The notes under the pieces are model-generated. The model worked only from the letters and a program-made list of their open reading frames with translations, ran no database searches and had not been told where the DNA came from. Positions 17,801 through 24,847 of a stretch of DNA of 64,000 nucleotides are shown piece after piece. The stretch lies in assembly GCF_000758705.1 (NCBI RefSeq), contig NZ_CP009287.1, positions 2,728,001 through 2,792,000 of the forward strand. Direction: 5' to 3'. The position numbers and the translations under genes are program-made. The stretch comes from Paenibacillus graminis. Its GTDB lineage: Bacteria > Bacillota > Bacilli > Paenibacillales > Paenibacillaceae. Position 1 is the first letter of the stretch. Each line of letters begins with the position of its first letter.

Positions 17801-18293
17801 CACGATCCATGTTTTTCTGCCTCTGTCGGAACCTGCCTATCAGCAAATCCCTATTGCTGGCATGGAGAACAGGAATGGAAAGGAGGCTGCGGGCAGAACG
17901 CCTTCCGAAGGCGAATATGGCCCGCTGTCCATTCTGGTTGCCGAAGATCATCCGGTAAATCTCCAATTGCTTCAGGCTTATCTCAAAAAACGCGGCTACT
18001 ATGCCGATGTGGCCTTAAATGGGGAAATGGCCGTCGAAATGGTGCGCTCGCATCCATATGATCTGGTGTTCATGGATATCCAAATGCCGCAGATGGACGG
18101 AATCGAGGCGACAAGTATCATCCGCCACGAGATGGGGCTGTCGCCTGTTATTGTGGCAGCAACGGCTTTTGCGCGCAAAGAGGACAAAGAGCTGTGTCTC
18201 AGAGCAGGCATGCAGGACTTCATCTCCAAGCCGATTTCACCGGTTGAGGTGGACCGGGTGCTAAGAGATTGGTCGGCCCATATCCGCAGATAA
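14820..18293 (+). CDS. Six-PAS soluble hybrid histidine kinase
   Basis: A 1157-residue protein with no membrane segment. Six PAS/PAC units run from residue 1 to about 765, most ending in the PAC signature (EITSRK, DITERKK, DITERY, NISERK, NITEHK, DITEEK). HisKA carries the phosphoacceptor in MSHELRTPMNGI near 780. The HATPase boxes are NLLGNAVKF, KDTGIGIP and GGTGLGLAI. A C-terminal receiver (about 1040-1155) has the phosphoacceptor Asp in VFMDIQMP near 1085. TTG at 14820 follows GGAGGAGG by 9 bases, and TATACT at 14770 may be its -10. It has no adjacent regulator, so it probably signals through phosphotransfer to an unlinked partner. Ligands are unknown. Confidence 0.9.
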   Translation: MTDTLFKHLYLRSSIGFAVVSTKDGTMIMANPALCSMFGYTEAEMMKLRYLDIALPEDEPTADHELIMKCLLQSPVAAVDKEKRFVRKDGRIIWIALHIFLTFDEATGVPLHLIAEMTEITSRKLAEQKIEEDRLLYNLITQNTPDMISFADADGTVRYVSPSVEKLLGYSIDEVIGRKRPDFYHEEDAIEMEHHGKMYSDNDVFTQRARHRDGHYLWLENSFQVMRDSQGSVEKILTIARDITERKKYENLLATAQELGNIGSWEWNSLNERMTVSKQLRSIFDLCQDNGTATHSHIDYVQLLARVVPEDMAQLRAELSKTLKSGVNGQSVFRIQNDRGERKFIYTHWEVVLDTAGKTLQINGIVQDITERYRMEEQLRESERNYRLISENSLDFISRNATDDEATYLYASPVCLPMLGYTPEEMEGSSGMRYVHPEDRDKVRAYLQESMEGKKLEPIMFRFLCKDGSYLWTETTLRHISSGPGGPAEMVCVTRNISERKQYELKQLESENLYKSLFEYNPSAISAMDLNGHIQSLNASLQQLTGYPHDSLLHASHTDIIDPDELGMAEQRFELAAKGLPQIFESRLIHREGYSVEVSVIYVPIMVNSQVVGVFSITSNITEHKRHLQQIEKLSYEHALILNSVSEGIFGMNLQGETMFINPAASTMLGYEPGELARNIKLHTVEQRWLDAEPYVSGRWAQPDSLSGQVSYEDKEGVFWRQDGSSFLVKYRMSPIFDNGERKGAVVVFRDITEEKAIVRAKESAEQADRAKSEFLAIMSHELRTPMNGIIGMADLLAGTELDEEQRYYTEIINKSSESLLHILNEVLDFSKIEAGMMTLELQTVDLAQVIQNVMELFYPKALEKGLLLDSKLDPDLPLLVVTDEIRLRQILVNLLGNAVKFTEEGEIHVTAKLQSIAETGDLVIKFTVKDTGIGIPQGSQGLLFQSFSQLHPSINRKYGGTGLGLAISKKLVELLGGMIGVESNEGEGAEFFFTIHVFLPLSEPAYQQIPIAGMENRNGKEAAGRTPSEGEYGPLSILVAEDHPVNLQLLQAYLKKRGYYADVALNGEMAVEMVRSHPYDLVFMDIQMPQMDGIEATSIIRHEMGLSPVIVAATAFARKEDKELCLRAGMQDFISKPISPVEVDRVLRDWSAHIRR

Positions 18294-18414
18294 AAGAAGA
18301 GACGGGCAATGATGAATAGTGCCGGGGCCACGCTGCATATCCGTGTCATTTTGAACCCCTCCTGACAGTAAATAACATCCAGTTTTCTGAGTTACACTGC
18401 AAGACAAAAGAAAA

Positions 18415-18469
18415 GCCGCTTAACTCCAATCCCTCCAGATCTTTCCGGACGGATTTGCTGTTAAGCGGC
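18415..18469. terminator. Hairpin after the hybrid kinase
   Basis: GCCGCTTAAC (18415-18424) is perfectly mirrored by GTTAAGCGGC (18460-18469) across a 35-base interior that can itself fold. No T run follows directly, so termination is only probable. Confidence 0.45.
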
Positions 18470-18544
18470 GTGTGCTTCACGGCCTTTTTGGATATTATAG
18501 CGTGTATTACCATGTCATTCAGCTACTTGAAAGGGGGCAAGTAA

Positions 18545-18733
18545 ATGAGAGGGCTGCTGTATGCGCTGTTTGCTGTGCTGTATATTTTGATAACATTTTT
18601 TGGTCTCGGACCGGTGCTGTTTGCCGACGGCTCTGCGAGAGAGCGGGTGCTTACACTAATTGTGGTCCTCTTAATTTACGCGGCGGTCACAGTTGGGTTA
18701 CGGATCATCTTGAAGCGGCTGCGCAGGCGTTGA
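18545..18733 (+). CDS. Small two-helix membrane protein (62 residues)
   Basis: A 62-residue protein with two membrane helices (about 4-24 and 35-54), a polar turn FADGSARER and a basic tail KRLRRR. AAAGGGGGC lies 7 bases before the ATG, which supports a real gene. It resembles short conserved Bacillales membrane proteins (DUF6954-like from memory; not certain). Its stop codon TGA is inside the -35 element of the next promoter, so the following gene is probably a separate unit. Function is unknown. Confidence 0.7.
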   Translation: MRGLLYALFAVLYILITFFGLGPVLFADGSARERVLTLIVVLLIYAAVTVGLRIILKRLRRR

Positions 18734-18783
18734 CAAACTTCTGCGGCCTGGCTATATTTAAATTATTCGTAATTATTACGAAT
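18730..18783 (+). promoter_or_regulatory. Promoter with a perfect Zur-type operator at the start site
   Basis: TTGACA (18730-18735) and TATATT (18753-18758) are 17 bases apart. ATTCGTAAT-T-ATTACGAAT at 18765-18783 is a perfect 9-1-9 palindrome covering the predicted start. Its core TCGTAAT-n-ATTACGA is the Bacillus Zur box core and recurs at 22302 and 23987. Zur bound here should block transcription when zinc is sufficient. Confidence 0.85.
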
Positions 18784-18821
18784 ATAATTCAGCCAGTAGG
18801 AAGGTAGCGGAATATCCAAAC

Positions 18822-19223
18822 ATGAAACGCGGTGATATGATTCTCATTCTTGTGGTGCTGCTGGCGGCAGGTACCCTTTACGGAATCAAGGCTTACAAGG
18901 ACCATAATGAACATTATGCACAAGGTGAATTGAAAGCAGTTATTACAGTGGACGGCAAGGAGTACAAGACGGTATCCCTGACCAAGGAAGAGCAAATGAT
19001 CGATATCCAAACAAAGTTTGGCCACAACATCCTAAAAGTATATGACTACGGAATTCGTATGACCTACTCGGATGCCCCGCTCCCGATTGCCCTCGACATG
19101 GGGTTTATCTCCAGACCCAAGCAGCAGATTCTCTGTATTCCGGCGCGGCTGATGGTGGAAGTCTTTAATCCGCAGCGGTCTATCAATGACGATAATGAGC
19201 TGGATGCGGTTATTCAGCCTTGA
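18822..19223 (+). CDS. NusG domain II-like membrane-anchored protein, Zur-box controlled
   Basis: A 133-residue protein with one N-terminal membrane anchor (about residues 6-22, ILILVVLLAAGTLYGI) and an extracytoplasmic beta-rich domain (about 40-130) resembling NusG_II (PF07009) proteins: VITVDGKEYKTVSL, FGHNILKVYDYGIRM, LDMGFISRPKQQILCIPARL. The first ATG is kept, with GGAAGG about 15 bases upstream. A consensus promoter and a perfect Zur palindrome stand directly upstream, so induction by zinc limitation is likely. The 3' end overlaps the converging TIGR03943 gene by 14 bases. The function is unknown; one Cys is present and no clear metal site is visible. Confidence 0.75.
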   Translation: MKRGDMILILVVLLAAGTLYGIKAYKDHNEHYAQGELKAVITVDGKEYKTVSLTKEEQMIDIQTKFGHNILKVYDYGIRMTYSDAPLPIALDMGFISRPKQQILCIPARLMVEVFNPQRSINDDNELDAVIQP

Positions 19224-20085
19224 GCCCGGCTTGCTGGATTTCAGCCCAGGCAGCTACCGAGTCGGCATTGGTATAGACGTATGGAGTGGAAGGCTGTGGA
19301 ACAGGAATAATACTTTCTGGTGCAATTTCCATCACTTTTTTGCCCAGATAAGCCGACATCCGAAGCTTGCCCCGAACCTCAATCCAGGTGTCGGCGGGCA
19401 GGCTTATTTGCGTTCGGGGGTCCAGGAGGAGGCCCAGAGGTGTCGCGTCCGCTGTGCAGCATTGAACCAGAAAGCGGCTAACCGCATACGTTTTAGAAGC
19501 CCCGTCCTCGTTCTTCTGGTACAGGAAGCCGGTTACCGTAATGGATTTGCCCTCGAATTGCTGTTTGTACAAATCGATGGCTCCCAAGGTTTCAGAGAAA
19601 ATTTCCGGATACACCTGAATAACCGGCTGCACATACAGCTTCCCGGCGAGCTCCGCGAACTCCTCCAAGTAGGGACTGGCGGCATTGAACTTCACATGTT
19701 CTACGGCTTCATCGGCAATGTAGGATAGGGACATGCCTTTTTTGGCGGCTGCCGCACTGCCCAGTGAACGGTCAGGGAGCAGGAAGCCGAGCAGCAGCGG
19801 GAAGAGAAACAGGCCGTACAGCATAACGCTGTTCAGCCCGGAACGGGGCAGGCGGTGCTCACAGTCGCAGAGCCGTGCGCTTTTGCCGAATAAAGCCTGG
19901 ATTCCCAGACTCAGCGCCATCAGCGAGAGCGGAACCGGGCAGAGGCGAATCCAGCGTGCCAGCTTGGGGGAGACATAATAATGCAGCGCATCCTGCTGAA
20001 CCAGGTGCCCTATATAGAGCGCGAAGAGCAGCAGGAGCAGCGCCCTGAAGCCATAGTGAATCCGGATGCTCCGGGAATCATTCAT
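19210..20085 (-). CDS. TIGR03943-family permease subunit (YcgQ-like)
   Basis: A 291-residue protein with three or four N-terminal membrane helices (about 10-110) and a soluble C-terminal half (about 140-290) typical of the TIGR03943/DUF1980 family. CDCEHRL (around 70) and QCCTADATPLGLLL (around 205) are notable, the Cys pair being a possible metal site. AGGAGG precedes the ATG. It is the third gene of a minus-strand operon after a COG0523 GTPase and a DUF318 permease, the usual partnership of this family. The presumed substrate is a metal or metal complex; zinc is inferred from the neighbourhood. Confidence 0.85.
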   Translation of the reverse strand: MNDSRSIRIHYGFRALLLLLFALYIGHLVQQDALHYYVSPKLARWIRLCPVPLSLMALSLGIQALFGKSARLCDCEHRLPRSGLNSVMLYGLFLFPLLLGFLLPDRSLGSAAAAKKGMSLSYIADEAVEHVKFNAASPYLEEFAELAGKLYVQPVIQVYPEIFSETLGAIDLYKQQFEGKSITVTGFLYQKNEDGASKTYAVSRFLVQCCTADATPLGLLLDPRTQISLPADTWIEVRGKLRMSAYLGKKVMEIAPESIIPVPQPSTPYVYTNADSVAAWAEIQQAGLKAE

Positions 20086-20114
20086 ACGGGGACCTCCTGA
20101 ACGTCATGACCGTT

Positions 20115-21104
20115 TCATAGCCACAGTGAGGCCAGAACGGAACCGATAAATACGGCAGAGAAAATCAGAAAAAACAAATAAAGTGCAAATCTGGTCTTGA
20201 AGAGCGAGAGCAGCATCAGCGAGTTTTTGAAATCAAGCATTGGTCCGAGCACCATGAAGGCGAGCAGGGAGCCACCGGGAAAAGTATGCAGAAAGGTGGA
20301 GGCCACAAAAGCATCCGAGGTGGAGCACAGCGAGAGCACATAGGAAAGTCCCATCATGAACAGGTAGGAGCCGAGCGGTTTCCCGCCAATGGCGGCCAGA
20401 CTGCCTTGGTCCATAAAGGTCTGGATGCCTGAGGTAAGCAGACAGCCGATAATCAGATATTTGCCCATTTCAAAAAACTCGTCCGATGTATGCACGAAGA
20501 CGGCCACCAGCTTGCCGCCGCGCGTACTCCGTTCATGGGGTTCTCCGCTTTCACGGGCGATGGAGAGCCGAAGAGGTGTTTTTCGGACGGTGGCATACAC
20601 TATAAATCCGATAATAGCAGCTACAATAAAAGCAAGGCCCATCCGGGCATATGCCAGCTCCGGATGGGCGCGGAATGCCGTCAGAGTGGCCCCGTACACA
20701 ACCGGATTCAGAATCGGTCCGGAGAGGATGAAGACGATAGCCACGTATAACGGCATGCCTTTGTGCATCAAGCGGCGGACCAGCGGAATCATCCCGCACT
20801 CACATACGGGGAAGAGGATGCCGAGCAGACAGCCGAACAGGATGGCCGGGAACGGCCGCCGCGGAATCCAGCGGGAGATCATCTCGTCCGGCACGAATAC
20901 ACGAAGCAGTGAAGAGAGCAATGCGCCTAGAAGCACAAACGGCAAAGCTTCCAGCAGGATGCCGATGAAGCCGGTTTTAAAGGCCTCGGTGAAGGCATTG
21001 TTCAGCACCTGCGGGTGGCGGGGGAGCCAGAGGGTGCCGACGGTAATTATAAATGCGGCAGGGATCAGCAGCGGCAGTGTTTTGAGCGGTGAAAAGAGGG
21101 TCAA
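20115..21104 (-). CDS. DUF318/ArsP_1-type permease (YcgR-like)
   Basis: A 329-residue membrane protein of the PF03773 (DUF318) family with about eight helices. Family marks are LEALPFVLLGALLSSLL, FPVCECGMIPLVRRL (the conserved CxC loop), VILSGPILNPVV-type text and LCSTSDAFVASTF. It starts at TTG 21104 inside the stop of the GTPase gene (TTGA overlap) and is followed 29 bases later by the TIGR03943 gene, so the three are probably translated together. Relatives move organoarsenicals or unknown metal species. Here a role in metal limitation is an inference from the Zur-rich context. Confidence 0.87.
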   Translation of the reverse strand: MTLFSPLKTLPLLIPAAFIITVGTLWLPRHPQVLNNAFTEAFKTGFIGILLEALPFVLLGALLSSLLRVFVPDEMISRWIPRRPFPAILFGCLLGILFPVCECGMIPLVRRLMHKGMPLYVAIVFILSGPILNPVVYGATLTAFRAHPELAYARMGLAFIVAAIIGFIVYATVRKTPLRLSIARESGEPHERSTRGGKLVAVFVHTSDEFFEMGKYLIIGCLLTSGIQTFMDQGSLAAIGGKPLGSYLFMMGLSYVLSLCSTSDAFVASTFLHTFPGGSLLAFMVLGPMLDFKNSLMLLSLFKTRFALYLFFLIFSAVFIGSVLASLWL

Positions 21105-22141
21105 GGCCGATAGAACAAGGCGGACCAGCGGTCGGTCAGCTGCTTCTCATCCAGATTGAGTCCGATGAACACGACATACGGCTGACCGGGATACCGTGAA
21201 AACTCCCAGTTGCAGCGGTTTCCGGCATATTGCACTAGCTGGACCCCGTCCCGTCCCGCAAGCCGGACATGCCCCTTGGCTCTTACCAGGCTGTCCCCCC
21301 ACTCCCGGAAAAAGCCCTCCAGCAGCTCCTGCCGGATTCCGTCTGCCGCTCCCGGCGGAAAGGTCAGCGTTACAGCCGCCACCTGCGAATAAGAGCTCAG
21401 CTGCGCGGATTCCGGCTCCTGAACGGCAGTTGCTCCCTGTCCGCTGGCCACACTGTTGATCCGTTTAAGCGCCATCCCGTGTAGTTCACGGCTCCCGCGC
21501 TGCGGAGCCGGAATGCGCTGCTCTTGGGGCGAAATTCCTCCCAGCAGCGGGGCAAGATTGATTTTGCTGTAATGTGTAAATACAATCTCGGCATCCGTAT
21601 TATGCCGGCTGGCCATTTTTTCAATGCGCCATAAGGTTTCCGGTTCAACCAGATCGCTTTTGTTAACGATGATCAGATCGGCGCTGGAGAGCTGCCGGCG
21701 CAGCGTCCGTACGAGCTGCTTGTCGGCGGAGAAACGGCTGCCGTATTCCAGCACGTTTTCTGCGTCCAGCACGGTAATGGAATAGTGCAGCACCAGCCGC
21801 CCGCATAGCGCAGGCTCCAGAAGGGATTTGGCAATTTCCTCGGGATCGGCCACCCCGGTTAGCTCAATATAGATCACATCCGGCCGCCGGGCGAGCAGCA
21901 GCTCCAGAGTCCTTGGCAGCTCATCCTTGCGGCTGCAGCAGACGCAGCCGTCCAGCAGCTTTTCCACATTTGCGCCGGTATGTTCCTGCAGAATGTAGCC
22001 ATCCACATCCTTTTTGCCGAGCTCATTCATCACAATGCCCGGAGAAAGCCCCCTGGCCTTGCTCTCCTTGAGCAGCGACAGCAGCAGCGTTGTTTTCCCG
22101 CTCCCCAGAAAACCTCCAAGTATGATTACCGGTATCTTCAT
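21101..22141 (-). CDS. COG0523 (CobW/P47K) GTPase, second paralogue
   Basis: A 346-residue GTPase with Walker A GGFLGSGKTT at 8-17, Walker B VIYIELTGVADP, base motif NKSDL, the metal-binding CxCC motif in DGCVCCSRKDEL, and a C-terminal CobW_C-like domain (about 240-345). I chose ATG at 22141 because GGAGGGAGA precedes it; the frame runs upstream without a site. It leads an operon with a DUF318 permease and a TIGR03943 protein. It is divergent from rpmG across a spacer with a Zur box, so zinc control of both sides is plausible. It probably delivers metal to, or senses metal for, the permease pair (inference). Confidence 0.88.
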   Translation of the reverse strand: MKIPVIILGGFLGSGKTTLLLSLLKESKARGLSPGIVMNELGKKDVDGYILQEHTGANVEKLLDGCVCCSRKDELPRTLELLLARRPDVIYIELTGVADPEEIAKSLLEPALCGRLVLHYSITVLDAENVLEYGSRFSADKQLVRTLRRQLSSADLIIVNKSDLVEPETLWRIEKMASRHNTDAEIVFTHYSKINLAPLLGGISPQEQRIPAPQRGSRELHGMALKRINSVASGQGATAVQEPESAQLSSYSQVAAVTLTFPPGAADGIRQELLEGFFREWGDSLVRAKGHVRLAGRDGVQLVQYAGNRCNWEFSRYPGQPYVVFIGLNLDEKQLTDRWSALFYRP

Positions 22142-22264
22142 ATTTCTCCCTCCTGCTTTTATTCCTGCAATTGCAAGAATCATATTTTCATAATCCATCT
22201 ATACGTACTTGCTCTCCCGGAAAGACCACAAATTTAAGAGAGTTGAAACTTTGCGGGGCTATGG

Positions 22265-22320
22265 TTGACACTTGGCGGATAAAACATGTAGAATGTGTTA
22301 ATCGTAATAATTACGAATAA
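22265..22320 (+). promoter_or_regulatory. Promoter and Zur box of rpmG-zagA
   Basis: TTGACA (22265-22270) and TAGAAT (22289-22294) are 18 bases apart. TCGTAAT-A-ATTACGA at 22302-22316 is a perfect 7-1-7 core extended by TTA/TAA at its flanks, lying at the predicted start. The box is also upstream of the divergent COG0523 operon. Confidence 0.85.
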
Positions 22321-22340
22321 ATGAAAAGGAGCTGATCTTT

Positions 22341-22490
22341 TTGAGAGTTATCGTGACCCTTGCCTGTACTGAAACCGGCGACCGCAATTACACCACCACC
22401 AAGAACAAGAAAACCCAGCCGGGACGCCTCGAGATGAAAAAATACAGCCCCCGCCTGAAACGGGTTACGCTGCACCGTGAAACCCGCTGA
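22341..22490 (+). CDS. rpmG: Ribosomal protein L33, zinc-independent paralogue
   Basis: A 49-residue L33 starting at TTG 22341 with AAAAGGAG 7-10 bases upstream. Landmarks are [20 protein letters not shown] and [15 protein letters not shown]. Zinc-type L33 has two CxxC pairs. Here one residue of the first pair is Thr (ACTET) and the second pair is lost (YSPR), leaving a single Cys, so it should not bind zinc. Such C-minus paralogues replace the zinc form under zinc starvation and release zinc. The Zur box directly upstream supports that role. zagA follows 51 bases later in the same orientation. Confidence 0.93.
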   Translation: MRVIVTLACTETGDRNYTTTKNKKTQPGRLEMKKYSPRLKRVTLHRETR

Positions 22491-22541
22491 GTCGGCGGGA
22501 ATTACAATACCAACTATAAAATTTGAAGTGAAGGAGAACCT

Positions 22542-23750
22542 ATGAAACCCATTCCTGTTACTGTGCTCAGCGGATATCTGGGCTCCGGCAAAACGACACT
22601 GCTTAACCACATTCTGCACAACCGCGACGGCCTGAAGGTGGCCGTGATTGTCAATGACATGAGCGAAGTGAATATTGATGCGGGTCTGGTGAAATCCGGA
22701 AACACACTTTCCCGGACAGAGGAGAAGCTGGTTGAAATGTCGAACGGCTGCATTTGCTGCACCCTGCGTGACGACCTGCTGCGCGAAGTGCATACTCTGG
22801 CGGCAGAAGGGCGGTTCGATTATATTCTGATCGAGTCCTCCGGCATCAGCGAGCCGGTACCGGTAGCCCAGACGTTTACCTATGCCAATCCCGAGCTGGA
22901 TATCGATCTTACAGCGTTGGCCCGGCTCGATACTATGGTTACAGTAGTCGATGCCAACCGTTTCTGGCATGATTTCGGTTCCGGCGACAGTCTGGTTGAC
23001 CGTGGCACCACCGCTGGAGAAGGAGATTCCCGCGATATCGTTGACCTGCTGATTGATCAGATTGAAACCTGCGATGTGCTGCTGTTGAATAAATGCGACC
23101 TGGTGGAAGAACAGGAGCTGAACAAGCTTGAGGCCATATTGCGCAAGCTGCAGCCCTCTGCCAAAATCATCCGGACCGTCAAGGGCATCGTTGATCTGAG
23201 GGAGGTCCTGAATACAGGGCGGTTCGATTTTGAACGAACAAGCATGTCCTCCGGCTGGATCGCCGAGCTGAACAAGGAGGAGCATACGCCGGAAACCGAA
23301 GAATACGGCATCAGCTCTTTTGTCTACCGCCGGCGGGTGCCCTTTCACCCGCAGCGGCTAAGCTTCTTCTTCAGCAATTGGCCGGAGGAGGTGGTGCGGG
23401 CCAAGGGTCTGGTCTGGCTGGCGGCGAAAGGTGACCTTGCCGCCAGCCTCAGCCAGGCGGGGCCGTCCATCCAGTTCGGTCCTGCCGGCTACTGGCTGGC
23501 AACCCTGCCTGAGGAACAGCAGCTTGAAGTGCTCGCCACGGAGCCGGATGTGAAGGCCAGATGGGACGAGCAGTGGGGCGACCGCATGAATGAGATCGTA
23601 TTCATCGGCGTCGGCATGAACCGGTCCGACATTGAAGCCCGGCTGGACAGATGCCTGCTGAATGAAGAAGAGATGACGCAGGATTGGAGCCGCTGGAACA
23701 ACCCGCTTCCCTGGCCGGCGGAAGAGTTTTTGACGACTTCTCCGGCATAA
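22542..23750 (+). CDS. zagA: COG0523 zinc metallochaperone GTPase
   Basis: A 402-residue COG0523 GTPase with Walker A SGYLGSGKTT (9-18), switch and metal motif NGCICCTLRDDL with CxCC near 69, Walker B DYILIESSGISEPVP and base-recognition NKCDL. The CobW C-terminal domain spans about 265-390 (RRRVPFHPQRL, WLAAKGD, GDRMNEIVFIGVGM). Length and motifs fit the Bacillus ZagA/YciC branch, which keeps essential zinc enzymes supplied under zinc limitation. GAAGGAGA precedes the ATG. It is downstream of rpmG behind a Zur box and ends at a strong terminator. Confidence 0.88.
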   Translation: MKPIPVTVLSGYLGSGKTTLLNHILHNRDGLKVAVIVNDMSEVNIDAGLVKSGNTLSRTEEKLVEMSNGCICCTLRDDLLREVHTLAAEGRFDYILIESSGISEPVPVAQTFTYANPELDIDLTALARLDTMVTVVDANRFWHDFGSGDSLVDRGTTAGEGDSRDIVDLLIDQIETCDVLLLNKCDLVEEQELNKLEAILRKLQPSAKIIRTVKGIVDLREVLNTGRFDFERTSMSSGWIAELNKEEHTPETEEYGISSFVYRRRVPFHPQRLSFFFSNWPEEVVRAKGLVWLAAKGDLAASLSQAGPSIQFGPAGYWLATLPEEQQLEVLATEPDVKARWDEQWGDRMNEIVFIGVGMNRSDIEARLDRCLLNEEEMTQDWSRWNNPLPWPAEEFLTTSPA

Positions 23751-23823
23751 GCGAGCTAGAGACTAGAGCAAGCCAACCCCGGGATCTGGAGATAGGCCTG
23801 ATTGCAAGGCAGGACCGGTTCGG

Positions 23824-23857
23824 GCCGGGATCAGGAGTCTTGTGATCCCGGCTTTTT
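23824..23857 (+). terminator. Terminator after zagA
   Basis: GCCGGGATCA (23824-23833) and TGATCCCGGC (23843-23852) form a perfect ten-base stem followed by five T. Confidence 0.9.
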
Positions 23858-23944
23858 GGCGTACCGCAAACTATTGCTTATCAACACTTGCGGGTCAGTG
23901 CTTTTGATTTCGCTATGTGCGGGCAAAAGGGCGGAATGAAATTA

Positions 23945-24007
23945 TTAATAATAATTACGATTAATTATTGGTTTTGTGTTTACAAATCGTAATAATTACG
24001 ATAATAT
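23945..24007 (+). promoter_or_regulatory. adcCBA promoter with one perfect and one degenerate Zur box
   Basis: TTTACA (23979-23984) and TAATAT (24002-24007) are 17 bases apart. ATCGTAAT-A-ATTACGAT at 23986-24002 is a perfect 8-1-8 palindrome filling that spacer, so Zur would block RNA polymerase directly. About 41 bases upstream, 23946-23960 carries a complete right half ATTACGA and a left half matching 5 of 7. A leader of about 125 bases follows before adcC. The rest of 23751-24139 shows no gene. Confidence 0.88.
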
Positions 24008-24139
24008 CATTGGAGCTAATGCGTAATGTTTACGGATAAAATAAACGTCTAAGCATCAAACACCAAACGCCCAAACACCAACGCCCACGCCAGCAGCTCT
24101 GTCCCAGCAGAGACCAGATTATGAAAGGAGGTATAAGCC

Positions 24140-24847
24140 ATGATTTTATCATCCATGAAGGATGTAGTGTTCGGTTATGGAAGTGAGCCGGTCATTGACA
24201 ACCTCTCACTTGATATTGAAGCCGGGCAGTTTATCGGGATCACCGGCCCGAACGGGGCCGCCAAAACGACTCTGCTCAAGCTCCTGCTTGGCCTGCTCCG
24301 GCCTTGGAGCGGAACCGTCACGCTGAACAAGGAGATTACGGAGGGAGGAAAGCTGGCAATTGGTTATGTGCCGCAGCAGGTAGCATCCTTTAATGCCGGA
24401 TTTCCGAGCAAGGTGATCGAGCTGGTCCGGTCAGGCTGCTACCCGCGGCTGGGATGGTTTGGACGCTTCACGAAGGAGCACGAAGAGCTTGTTGAGCGGA
24501 GCTTGCGGCAGGTGGACATGTGGGAATACCGCAACCGGAGGATTGGCGAGCTGTCTGGCGGGCAGAAGCAGCGGATCTGCATTGCCCGGGCACTGGCGCA
24601 GCAGCCGCAGGTCCTGGTGCTGGATGAGCCGGTAACGGGCATGGATATCGGGAGCCGGAGCGGATTTTACAAGCTGATGCGGCATGATGTCAGCAATCAC
24701 GGGCGGACCGTCATCATGGTCACACACGGTCTGGAAGAGACCCGTCCCTATCTGGACACGGTGATCAGCCTGGAGCGGGAAGAGCAGGAGGGCTGGAAAT
24801 GCTTGGTTACGAATTCATGCAGCGCGCATTTTGGGCCGGGGGCCTGA
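24140..24847 (+). CDS. adcC: Zinc ABC importer ATPase
   Basis: A 235-residue ATPase. Walker A reads GPNGAAKTT, with Ala in place of the last Gly, as in streptococcal AdcC. Q-loop YVPQQVASFNAGFPS, signature LSGGQKQR, Walker B VLVLDEPVTGMD and the switch His in VTHGLEE are intact. AGGAGG precedes the ATG. It powers the AdcB/ZnuB permease, whose gene overlaps this one by 49 bases. A Zur box in the promoter shows control by zinc. ZnuC is an equivalent name. Confidence 0.92.
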   Translation: MILSSMKDVVFGYGSEPVIDNLSLDIEAGQFIGITGPNGAAKTTLLKLLLGLLRPWSGTVTLNKEITEGGKLAIGYVPQQVASFNAGFPSKVIELVRSGCYPRLGWFGRFTKEHEELVERSLRQVDMWEYRNRRIGELSGGQKQRICIARALAQQPQVLVLDEPVTGMDIGSRSGFYKLMRHDVSNHGRTVIMVTHGLEETRPYLDTVISLEREEQEGWKCLVTNSCSAHFGPGA

